Source: LMUY01 sp965199095 (lineage in GTDB: Bacteria; Pseudomonadota; Alphaproteobacteria; Acetobacterales; Acetobacteraceae). Taken from it: DNA of 64,000 nt. Location: the NCBI GenBank assembly GCA_965199095.1, contig CBDAQM010000007.1, positions 372,001-436,000 on the forward strand. The letters run 5' to 3'. Of this stretch, positions 53,523 through 60,928 are shown piece by piece; the first letter of the stretch is position 1; each line of letters begins with the position of its first letter. The notes under the pieces are model-generated. The model saw only the letters and a program-made list of their open reading frames with translations, was not told the DNA's origin and ran no database searches. The position numbers and the translations under genes were made by a program.

Positions 53523-53704
53523 GAGATGATGCAGACACGTTGGCGACGATGGTTGACCCAGACTTCGCCCGCGTGACATGACGAAAGCGGCCTACGAGAC
53601 GATACCATCCCGGGCGATTTGAGATCGGAATGGTGGGCGCTTTGAGATCGGAACGCCGGGCGGTTTGAGATCGGTATACCCGGGCGGTTTCATCGGAATA
53701 CGCA

Positions 53705-53712
53705 CCTATGCT
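53705..53712 (+). repeat. Target-site duplication, right
   Basis: CCTATGCT, identical to 50650-50657. The E1 reading frame resumes with CGT at 53713. Confidence 0.85.
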
Positions 53713-54130
53713 CGTTCGTCTCTTGAGGATGCAGGCTTCTCACTCGTAGTCAAGGCTGGCCTTGGGGCCGGACCTGTTGGCTACAGCAATTTAACGGTCC
53801 ACGGCTTCCCATCTGCCAGGACGGCTCGCTCGATCTGGGGCGCTGTAACGGCGCACGGCGCGGCCGATCTCCGGCTAAACCTGCCTGCCTACAAAGCGGC
53901 CGCTGATGCTGGCATGGACCCCTGTGGTCTTCTGAATTTGGCGTCTAAAACAGTCGGAGTGCCATTTGTCGGATTGACTGCCGGTGCGTTCGTGGTAGCC
54001 GAGCTGTTAAGAAGGATCCATGGTGGCGAGCCGCTTGATCTTGCGTCGATCCCCCTGTCAACCCCGATGGACCTAGAGGTTGTCCTGGCCAAAAACCAGA
54101 TCCCTTACCTTGGCGCGGTGACAGCCCCAC

Positions 54131-54436
54131 GTGAGTGATGCGGTTTTCTCCGCCGCAGATTCAGACGACCACCGTCCTAGGACCGGATTGGTTATAGGGT
54201 CCATCAGAGTGGCGCGGACACTGATTGCCGCAACGGATGCGCTACGCGAGAACAGAATCGACGCCTCTGTGGCTGACACCGGGCAGGCCGTCGATACACA
54301 GGTATCAGCCACTTCGGCCGTCAAGCCATGCGAGCAATGTTGCCAAAGATCGATCGGTTTGCAGCAGACGCCCGCCCGGGAGCAGCAAGAGGACGCCATT
54401 GTCATTTTCGCACATTGCGCCGATTGCTCCTGCTGA
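54131..54436 (+). CDS. Possible small ORF after the E1-like gene
   Basis: A GTG at 54131 overlaps the E1 stop by 8 nt and opens a 101-codon frame (VSDAVFSAADSDDHRPRTG ... IRVARTLIAATDALRE). The first 55 residues look protein-like. The last part overlaps a better-supported minus-strand gene (54305-54520) and is Cys-rich and odd. It may be a truncated continuation of the cassette or chance. Confidence 0.25.
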   Translation: MSDAVFSAADSDDHRPRTGLVIGSIRVARTLIAATDALRENRIDASVADTGQAVDTQVSATSAVKPCEQCCQRSIGLQQTPAREQQEDAIVIFAHCADCSC

Positions 54437-54520
54437 TACGGCGTGAGTAAGAGCGTCGCGGTCGCGAAGGATGATGAACCGGCCGACGCGCTCCCCTTCC
54501 TCAAGATGATCTCCGCTCAT
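54305..54520 (-). CDS. Small hypothetical protein in an M41-linked operon
   Basis: A 71-residue protein, MSGDHLEEGERVGRFIILRD, continuing ALTHAVSAGAIGAMCENDNG and LLQTDRSLATLLAWL. Mixed alpha/beta, no membrane segment; family not recognised. The ATG overlaps the stop of the 57-residue gene (CGATGA), so it is translationally coupled. Convergent with the E1-like gene. Confidence 0.55.
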   Translation of the reverse strand: MSGDHLEEGERVGRFIILRDRDALTHAVSAGAIGAMCENDNGVLLLLPGGRLLQTDRSLATLLAWLDGRSG

Positions 54521-54690
54521 CGCAGGACGTCCCCGGAAACTCCGGCGGAGAAGACGGCGGCCAACTCGTGTAGAGGGCTATGGAGTTCGCGGTCGCCCAC
54601 GAGCACGACACCCACCGGCGGCGATTTATCCGCCACCGTCAGCGGAGGTGCCCGCGACCCATCGGGATCGCCGTAGAACAGAGTTGTCAC
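54517..54690 (-). CDS. 57-residue protein coupled to the M41-like remnant
   Basis: A GTG at 54690 overlaps the M41-like stop (GTGA) and opens VTTLFYGDPDGSRAPPLTVA, then DKSPPVGVVLVGDRELHSPL and HELAAVFSAGV. It ends overlapping the next gene's ATG. Both junctions are 4-nt overlaps, which supports it being a real gene despite its size. Function unknown. Confidence 0.5.
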   Translation of the reverse strand: MTTLFYGDPDGSRAPPLTVADKSPPVGVVLVGDRELHSPLHELAAVFSAGVSGDVLR

Positions 54691-55181
54691 GACATCTGTA
54701 CACTGACCGGGTGATCGTGGACCAGCTTGGCGACCTCCGCGCCGGTCAGAGAGCGCGCGGCGATCAGGGCTTCCATGACCGCCAAGACCGCTGGCTTATG
54801 TTCACGCACCAATGCAACCGCCTTCTCATAGACGTCGTCCAGGTAGGTTGCGACCCGGACGGCCAGCTGCGGGCGGTGAACGAGGGTCATGCCGATGGTT
54901 TCGGGCGTCGGTACGCCGGTCCAAAGAAGGCCACCATTGCCCAGCCCGAGAGCCGTTTCCATTGCGGTCGCCAGACATGTTGCGAGCGCGATGTCGCTTC
55001 CGGGCGATCCGCCGCAGCAGCCCGAGTACGTCCCGAGGATCACTTCCTCTGCGGCCCGCCCGGCCAGCAGCTCCAAAATCTCGCCGCTCGGTCCCAGGAA
55101 GCCTAGCCAATCTCCGATCTTCCGACCTTCGCGCGCGGCGCCGCCGTCGGCCGCCCGAACCGGCGGCCACCGGCAGTTCGG
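54687..55181 (-). pseudogene. Remnant of FtsH-like M41 peptidase domain
   Basis: The minus-strand frame contains LLAGRAAEEVILGTYSGCCG, GSDIALATCLATAMETALGLG and YEKAVALVREHKPAVLAVMEALIAARSLTGAEVAKLV, matching the C-terminal half of the M41 (FtsH) peptidase domain, including the AGRAAEE segment before the third zinc ligand. The HEXXH part and the AAA+ domain are absent, and no good start exists after the upstream gene's stop at 55186. It is a 5'-truncated gene whose downstream coupling to two mini-genes is still intact. Confidence 0.6.
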
Positions 55182-55185
55182 CTTG

Positions 55186-56040
55186 CTAGAAATGATAGGC
55201 CACACCCGCTGCCCAGTGATCCTCGAAGCGGGCGTAGACTTGCTCAGCGACCGTCTGCCAACTGGCGTCCGGAGCCAGGCCAAGCCAAGCGAATGATTCT
55301 GCCGGTCCGGGCTCCGGCCAAGTGCCGACCCAGCGCAAGGAGTTCTCGACCGCACCCGGCGGCAAAACGAGGGCCCCAGGGAAGGCATTCTCGCGGCCAG
55401 CCCGCGCGTCGGCTAGAAGGGTGGCGACGAGTTCAACGTTTTGGCTGCTGAGAATGTCGACCTCGGGCGCAGGCTCCTGGCCAAGTGCCTTTTCCAGTTG
55501 GTCTTGGATGTTACCCAGGATCACTCTTCCGGGGTTGTGACCAGACGAGAGCTGGGCGACGGGGCGTACCTCGTTCTTGACCGTGTCGCCGATGATCTCT
55601 CCGTCGAAGCGCCCCCCGAGGTCCCACCAGTCCCAACGTCCGATCGGGTTCAGCCAGCGTCCGTAGGCGCCTGTGGTCGGGTGGCGCACGAGGCTTCGGC
55701 CAAAGGAAGCGAAGAACGTATGCAGATCCATCTCGTCAGCGAAACGCACACTCCAGCGCTCCACCCCCTGACGCCGCATCTCGTCGCGTACTTTCTGCGT
55801 GTCGAGATAGCAGTCGGCGTAGTCCAAAACCTCGATCTGCATACCGCCTTTGCCGCGATCAGTGAACGTGAACCTGGCCTCGTGCGCGCGTCGCAACCAG
55901 TCCGTCTCGTCCTCGAAAGCAAGCCATTCATCCGGCAAGTCGCCGGGGCCACCCCTTTGAAAGGGGGCAAGCGACGCGCTGATCGCATCTGCGGGTGTCG
56001 TGGCGGCGAACGGCAGAATGACATAGGCAACCAAAAACAC
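55186..56040 (-). CDS. Hypothetical protein with WDWWDLGGR motif
   Basis: A 284-residue protein. A hydrophobic N-terminus (MFLVAYVILPFAATTPADA) could be a weak signal or simply a beta strand. The central segment NPIGRWDWWDLGGRFDGEI recalls a motif (NP..KWDWY.IGGRW) seen in uncharacterised phage and bacterial proteins. The C-terminus has LRWVGTWPEPGPAESFAWLG. Function unknown; plausible phage or island origin. Confidence 0.6.
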   Translation of the reverse strand: MFLVAYVILPFAATTPADAISASLAPFQRGGPGDLPDEWLAFEDETDWLRRAHEARFTFTDRGKGGMQIEVLDYADCYLDTQKVRDEMRRQGVERWSVRFADEMDLHTFFASFGRSLVRHPTTGAYGRWLNPIGRWDWWDLGGRFDGEIIGDTVKNEVRPVAQLSSGHNPGRVILGNIQDQLEKALGQEPAPEVDILSSQNVELVATLLADARAGRENAFPGALVLPPGAVENSLRWVGTWPEPGPAESFAWLGLAPDASWQTVAEQVYARFEDHWAAGVAYHF

Positions 56041-56069
56041 GTCAGGGGCCTCCTTCGACCGGCATCAGG

Positions 56070-56240
56070 TGCGAGGCGGTTTAGCAGGTGGCGTCGAGGA
56101 AGTCGTCCGGCGAGCGCGTTTCGGAACGCGAAATCTCCCAGGCGCCATAAGAGATCGTCCGGCCTCACCGTGACGTTCCAGCTCGCCGCCATCAACGCGT
56201 CTACCGCCCCGGCGGATCTGAAAGGACTTGCACACTATCG
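56070..56240 (-). pseudogene. Scrap of a calcineurin-like phosphoesterase
   Basis: The minus frame reads AVDALMAASWNVTVRPDDLL then WRLGDFAFRNALAG. This aligns with MILHWNAVVTPDDDIWHLGDF of the intact phosphoesterase at 59007-59537. Both ends are missing and the usual WHLGDF histidine is arginine. Approximate limits. Confidence 0.45.
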
Positions 56241-56451
56241 AGCGGCTGATATCCCGGTCGTGTTGCTGGCAAGGATGGTCATGGCAACGGGAGATATACG
56301 AAGACAGGTTCGGTAAGCAATCTGATAACGATCGCTTTCGCTTGATCGTCATCATCCAGGTGCCGGTCGATCACTGGCGAGCCGACGATGGCGGACCCCG
56401 TGTTCGACCGACTATCGGCCCGAGATGTCACCGCGTCCGTCCTAGGACGTT

Positions 56452-56943
56452 TTACCCACGCGCGTTCCCTTGGTGGTCACGTCGCCGAGCGGCTGCCTCT
56501 AAGCGTCTCTCGCGCATGATCGCATCGATTTCGGCCTTGCCCGCCACGACGCCGTAATGCGCCTTGAGCGGCGACATCGAAGCTGTTTTTCTCAGTCGGA
56601 TACTGGTGTCGGCTGACCAGGAGGGAAATTCAGCCTGGCTGATCTCCATCAGAAAACCGCAACTACCCGGGGACCTCTCGGCCTCACCGGACATCAGGCA
56701 GTTCAGCATGATCAGCTTACTCAAATGTTTTCCGGCGTCCGGATCCTCGTGGTGACCGTTCCGAAATGCATGTCCGATCGAAAGCGCCGAATCCTTCAAA
56801 ACGGCTGCGCGGTCTTCACCGCGCCTAGCAAGTTCCGCTGACATTGATGCTTCCATGCCTCTCGCGACGGATGCGGGCACGGCAAACGACAGGTCTCCGG
56901 ATCCATAGAACGCGTAGAAGTGCAGCATGTCGGGCTGGCTCAT
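56452..56943 (-). CDS. Hypothetical protein
   Basis: A 163-residue soluble protein starting MSQPDMLHFYAFYGSGDLSF. It contains ALSIGHAFRNGHHEDPDAG and LSKLIMLNCLMSG, then a basic C-terminus (MRERRLEAAARRRDHQGN). No family recognised. The frame extends 47 codons upstream to 57084, including a CNGCQ segment, but the ATG at 56943 with AAGGA upstream is preferred. Confidence 0.5.
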   Translation of the reverse strand: MSQPDMLHFYAFYGSGDLSFAVPASVARGMEASMSAELARRGEDRAAVLKDSALSIGHAFRNGHHEDPDAGKHLSKLIMLNCLMSGEAERSPGSCGFLMEISQAEFPSWSADTSIRLRKTASMSPLKAHYGVVAGKAEIDAIMRERRLEAAARRRDHQGNARG

Positions 56944-57328
56944 GTATCGGCATCCTTTGGACTTTGAAGCTCCTACGACAACCTGACAGCCGTTGCACGT
57001 AAGCAGTTCGGGAATGGGGGAATCTACTGCCGTGTCCGGCGCCCGCTCTCGCGGCGGCTCTCGCGATCCGGTCACGGCACGCAAGGATTTCGATCGACTT
57101 CCGAAGCGGTTTGCCCTATAACCCGCCCATCATGAGCGAACAGACCCTCTCCATAACGTAGTCCTGCCCGGCGACTTCGGTCGCCCGGACAGCCTCTATG
57201 GACTTCCGAGGTCTACGCCTCTCTGCATTTCGGACGGCAATCCTTTCTCATAGGAAAGCTACGTCCGTTCTGTCGCGAAGCTCGTCGCCGTGCCTTTCTC
57301 AAACCGATACCGAAACAGGAGGACCGAC

Positions 57329-57436
57329 ATGCTTGAGCTCACATCGCCGTCGGTCACCGTTTCCAACATCACGCTGCAATCGCGTGTTCTGAACGGAACC
57401 CGCTCAGCGACTTCCCGGGGGATATCCGGCACCTGA
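57329..57436 (+). pseudogene. Short ORF with strong ribosome site, probably truncated
   Basis: An AGGAGG site precedes the ATG. The frame reads MLELTSPSVTVSNITLQSRV then LNGTRSATSRGISGT-stop, 35 residues. The first 20 residues look like the start of a beta-rich protein of the kind encoded by phages, and the rest looks out of frame. It may be a truncated phage-type gene. Confidence 0.3.
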
Positions 57437-57561
57437 ACTGGCCTGCTGATTCCATGGCGGACACCTCCTGACTGAGGCGTCTCCCCGAAGATCGGCAGCG
57501 ACCAGTGGTGCCCGGTCGGGTCAGCAGACCCGGATACTCAATCCTCGCCCTGGGGTGTCCT

Positions 57562-58950
57562 ATGCCGACGTTCGTTGAGTTTTTTGCCGGTGGCGGCTGC
57601 GCCCGCCTCGGCCTCGGTGACTCGTGGAAATGCCTGTTCGCCAACGATTTCTCCGCGAAGAAAGTCGCCAGCTACCGGGCGAATTTCGGGCCGAGCGAGA
57701 TTCGTCTCGCCGATATCCGCAATGTCGAAGCATCGGCCATCCCGGCCGCCGATCTGTGGTGGGCTTCCTTCCCTTGCCAAGATCACAGCGTCGCCGGGCG
57801 TGGTCTCGGGTTTGCCGGGGAGCGCGGTTCCCTGGTGTTCGAAATCACCCGGCTGCTGGACGCTGCCATCATCGCCGGAACAGCGCCGAAACTCCTCGTC
57901 ATGGAAAATGTGGTGGGTTTTGTACGTGCCTTTGAAGGCCAAGACTTCGCGTCGGTGATGACCGCCCTGGTGTCTGCGGGCTACCATGTCGGCGCGTTGA
58001 TGATGGACGCCCGGGATTTCCTGCCGCAGTCGCGCGAGCGAATGATGATCGTGGCCGTCAGGAACGACATCTCAAGATCAGAGGCTTTGACGGCGAAGGC
58101 TCCGGACGACAAATGGCACTCGAAGACGCTGCGACGGTCGGTGTCCCGGCTGCCGCCGGAGGTGTCGAAGCGGTGGCATTGGTGGCGTATGCCGCTGCCG
58201 CCGGAGCACGGTCTCGCGCTGAAGGACATGATCGACCACCCGGAGCTGCCGGACCTGAAGTGGATGCCCCCGGCCAAGATCGCCGAGCTGCTGACGAAGG
58301 TCGTCGGCCGGGATGCGGCTCGCCTGGAAAAGGCGAAGCAAGCCGGGAAGCCGGTGGTCGCCACCATTATGGGCGCTCGCAAGGATTCGACGGAGGGCAC
58401 CGTTCGGACATTCACCGTCCGCACTGACGGGATCGCCGGGTGTTTGCTGTGCCGGACCAAGAGCAACCGGCAGCGGTTGATGCTCATCGACGGCGAGCGC
58501 GTGGACATCCGCAATTTGAGCATCCGTGAGCTGGGACGGCTCATGGGGCTGCCTAGCGGCTACAAGCTTCCAGCGAGCGAAACGGACGCCGTTCACCTCA
58601 CCGGCGACGGTCTGGTCGTGCCGGTTATCCGCTGGCTTGCCGCCCATTTGCTCGAGCCATTACTGGCGGGTGCGGCCGCTCGTCCTAGGACAGCGGTGGT
58701 GAAGCAGCCGCGCGCGCGTGCCATCCGTCAGCGGAAGGAACCCGCCGCCCGGGATGTGGCGGCTCCAGGTGGTATCAAGCGGTCGACGGTCGCAACGACC
58801 GCGTATTTTCTTCCGGAGGAAGCGGTGCGGCTGCACGGCGTCGCCGCTGAGATGGGAGTAAGTTTGCATGAAATGGTAATAATCGCACTGGACGCGGTCC
58901 TCGCCCGGCGCGGTGAGCAGCCGGTGCGGCGATACTCAGCGCGGCGATAG
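57562..58950 (+). CDS. DNA (cytosine-5) methyltransferase with RHH-like tail
   Basis: A 462-residue C5-MTase. Motif I is VEFFAGGGCARLGLG, motif IV SFPCQDHSVAGRG with the catalytic cysteine, motif VI LLVMENVVGFV, motif VIII QSRERMMIV, and motifs IX-X near NRQRLMLIDGERVDIRNLSIRELGRLMGLP. The last 60 residues (STVATTAYFLPEEAVRLHGV, AAEMGVSLHEMVIIAL) look like a ribbon-helix-helix domain, suggesting DNA binding or self-repression. No restriction endonuclease is adjacent, so it may be an orphan or phage-type enzyme. Start at ATG 57562, where homology begins. Confidence 0.88.
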   Translation: MPTFVEFFAGGGCARLGLGDSWKCLFANDFSAKKVASYRANFGPSEIRLADIRNVEASAIPAADLWWASFPCQDHSVAGRGLGFAGERGSLVFEITRLLDAAIIAGTAPKLLVMENVVGFVRAFEGQDFASVMTALVSAGYHVGALMMDARDFLPQSRERMMIVAVRNDISRSEALTAKAPDDKWHSKTLRRSVSRLPPEVSKRWHWWRMPLPPEHGLALKDMIDHPELPDLKWMPPAKIAELLTKVVGRDAARLEKAKQAGKPVVATIMGARKDSTEGTVRTFTVRTDGIAGCLLCRTKSNRQRLMLIDGERVDIRNLSIRELGRLMGLPSGYKLPASETDAVHLTGDGLVVPVIRWLAAHLLEPLLAGAAARPRTAVVKQPRARAIRQRKEPAARDVAAPGGIKRSTVATTAYFLPEEAVRLHGVAAEMGVSLHEMVIIALDAVLARRGEQPVRRYSARR

Positions 58951-59006
58951 CCATTCTTCTCGGCCGACGCGCTTCATCGTTGAGGTGTGTCGGTCAGGGC
59001 AACGCC

Positions 59007-59537
59007 CTACGCCTCGTGGTGATCCACGCCCACGCGCTCCGGCTGGGTTCTCAGCCTTCTGTGGATTTCGGTCAGCGACACCGGCCGAAAATCCCAGCAG
59101 TCTACCCCGACGTCCAGGGATTGCCGATCACCTGGCAGCCGACCGTGCGAGTGACCATAGAAATGCAGGGCGCCCTTTCCCACTTTCGCCCAGGTCCTGA
59201 GCGCATAGTGGAAGGCCACGATCCTGATGCTGTCTACCGTGATCTCCGCGTAGACCTGCGATGAAGCCCACCCCGGCGCCTCTTTGGTCTGCTCGAAGTC
59301 ATGGTTGCCGTGGACCAGATGCTTCCGACCGTTTAGCCGCCGCAGGTAGCTTGCGGGCGCCTGTGCGGATCGGTAGCAGAAGTCCCCGAGGTGCCAGATG
59401 TCGTCGTCGGGAGTTACGACGGCGTTCCAGTGAAGGATCATGGTTTCATCCATTTCGGCCACGGTGCCGAACGGCCGTCCGAATTTGATCATCGAGGCGT
59501 GGCCAAAATGGGTGTCGGCTGTAAAAAACGTCTTCAT
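59007..59537 (-). CDS. Calcineurin-like metallophosphoesterase, intact
   Basis: A 176-residue phosphoesterase: FFTADTHFGHASMIKF, WHLGDFCYRS, LVHGNHDFEQ, VAFHYALRTW and HFYGHSHGRLPG give all metal ligands in order. It is the short phage/island type that begins TADTHFGH. Substrate unknown; a nucleotide or RNA-end role is possible. Convergent with the C5-MTase gene. A homologous scrap lies at 56070-56240. Confidence 0.88.
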   Translation of the reverse strand: MKTFFTADTHFGHASMIKFGRPFGTVAEMDETMILHWNAVVTPDDDIWHLGDFCYRSAQAPASYLRRLNGRKHLVHGNHDFEQTKEAPGWASSQVYAEITVDSIRIVAFHYALRTWAKVGKGALHFYGHSHGRLPGDRQSLDVGVDCWDFRPVSLTEIHRRLRTQPERVGVDHHEA

Positions 59538-59621
59538 CCCGACAGCCTAGCCGGTTGCCGCAATCCTGAGAGCCCAGCAGATGGCTATCTGCGCCAGCGA
59601 ATGCCGATGGTTGGTCGGTGA

Positions 59622-60122
59622 CTATACGCCTGAGCTTTCCCTGCCCGGATCCTCGCCGCGCTCCCATTGAGTCATGGCGGCATCGAACAATTCGACTGCC
59701 ACGCTCTGTGGTGCCGATAGCCCATTGTGAGCGCGGGCCATGCTCACTAGGGCGTCGGATACCTCGGCTTCCGAGGCTCCAGCCGCGTGCATCTCGTCTT
59801 GCCGCGTTTCGCACGCCCGGGCGAGATCGGCCGACGCCCGCAGGGCCGTGCGCAAGTAGAGCCGGGCGGCCATCTCCTCGGGGATCGGCAAGGCTTCGTC
59901 GGTGATGACATCAACACTGCCGGTGGTGCTGGCACGGTGAGTTTGCGCCACCAGATCGGCAGCCATTATGGCACGACTTTCGGCCGCCTGAGCCTTCATC
60001 AAGCCCCGGCGCCTGACGGCACGCTCATCGTCACTTTCGACACTCGGCGTCGGGCCGCTCAGGTATGCATCTGGAATTGGCTCCACTGGGGTGGCGTCCT
60101 TGGTTCCGGTCATGACGGCCAT
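59622..60122 (-). CDS. Hypothetical helical protein
   Basis: A 166-residue, mostly helical, acidic protein. Segments include AVRRRGLMKAQAAESRAIMA and LYLRTALRASADLARACETR. Ends in an acidic tail (RGEDPGRESSGV). No family recognised. An upstream-extended frame to 60284 overlaps the phosphoesterase pseudogene and looks spurious; the ATG at 60122 or 60113 is preferred. Confidence 0.5.
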   Translation of the reverse strand: MAVMTGTKDATPVEPIPDAYLSGPTPSVESDDERAVRRRGLMKAQAAESRAIMAADLVAQTHRASTTGSVDVITDEALPIPEEMAARLYLRTALRASADLARACETRQDEMHAAGASEAEVSDALVSMARAHNGLSAPQSVAVELFDAAMTQWERGEDPGRESSGV

Positions 60123-60183
60123 GCCGCTGTAATAGCACGTTGCTGATGGGCAGGGATCTTGAAGGCAGGAGTCGGTCGTATCG

Positions 60184-60843
60184 TCATCGCCGCAGCCAGA
60201 ACACCTCAAACTTGGCCAGCCCGCGAACGACGCAGCCCCCAGGGAGCGTCTGCTGCGTGCTTTCGTGGTGGTGGCCATGGACAATCAGCGGCGCGCGACA
60301 CAGGGCGGCGGCGGCATCGATCCCGAGGAAGCCGTTTTTGTGGCTGCTCGGTGCTTCGTGGCAGACAAGGACATCAACGTGCAACCCCGACAGTCCGCGG
60401 ACGTCTTCCGGGAAAATCGCATCCTACCGTCGGAGGTGGGGGTCGAGACGGTCGGCTGGCGGGAGCTGACGCAAGAACTGTTTGCGAGATCGGAAGTGCG
60501 GATCAGCCTCTTCGAATCGGGGATACCAGACCTCCTCGTAAAAGACACCGCCCAAACCGCCGACGATCATGCCGCCGACCTGTCCCCACGTCCCGTGCAG
60601 GTTGCCCTGGGGGTAATTACCCCATAGGAAATCATGGAGCGCAGGGGTATCGACATCGTGGTTTCCTGGAATCCACCGAACGCGGATGCCCGCATCGAAG
60701 AGGGGCTTCAGCTGCTGCGTCAGCGGCGTTTTGAGATCGCAGTCGCCCAAGATCACTACCCCGTCTGGCCGCTCGGCGGCGCAAGCTTTGAGCAAGGGCA
60801 CCCAGTTGCCGTGGGGGTCGCCGTAGATGATCAGGCTGCCCAT
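60184..60843 (-). pseudogene. Metallophosphoesterase gene with in-frame TAG
   Basis: One continuous frame of about 219 codons is interrupted only by TAG at 60424-60426. Before it: IIYGDPHGNWVPLL, VVILGDCD, WIPGNHDVDTPALHDFLWG. After it: DAIFPEDVRG, VLVCHEAPSSHK and LIVHGHHHESTQQ. All metal-site motifs are present on both sides, so the gene is intact apart from the nonsense codon, which lies after LDPHLRR. Recent inactivation is the simple reading; suppression is an alternative. Confidence 0.75.
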
Positions 60844-60928
60844 GGTGCGTCCGCTAGGGGGTTAGTAAAGCCAGTGAGCCATTTAATGGGTTCGACTGCG
60901 CTGCGGGATGCCCGTGACGGGGTCCAAT

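Larger units (their letters stand above)
50658..53704 (+). mobile_element. IS21-family insertion sequence, complete (3047 bp)
   Basis: The left end reads TGCGGATTCC and the reverse complement of the right end reads TGCGTATTCC; similarity continues for about 50 bases with several CCGAT-TCAAA-CGCCC repeats, the multiple terminal repeats typical of IS21. It encodes istA, istB and a small accessory ORF on the plus strand. The element interrupts the E1-like gene in the same orientation. Both transposition genes look intact, so the element may still be active. Confidence 0.92.
49704..54138 (+). pseudogene. E1/ThiF-like activating enzyme gene split by IS21 element
   Basis: The 5' part (49704-50657, 318 codons) and 3' part (53713-54138) rejoin in frame to give 459 residues when the IS and one target-site copy are removed. 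Residues 1-210 form an N-terminal domain of unknown fold. Then comes the adenylation domain with LWLIGLGNLGQAYL (about 217), LVLQDFDEIEQSNDSTS, and VDNA|YARSSLEDAGF across the insertion. The 3' part has VVKAGLGAGP, HGFPSARTARSIWG and a possible catalytic cysteine in MDPCGLLNLAS (about 388), then VGVPFVGLTAGAFVVAELLRR. As it stands, the chain stops inside the IS after about 338 residues and should be inactive. Confidence 0.85.

Noticed and set aside
54073..54504. A 143-codon minus-strand frame across the E1 end
   Set aside because: It is Ser/Cys-rich without motifs and overlaps both the E1 3' part and the better-supported 71-residue gene.
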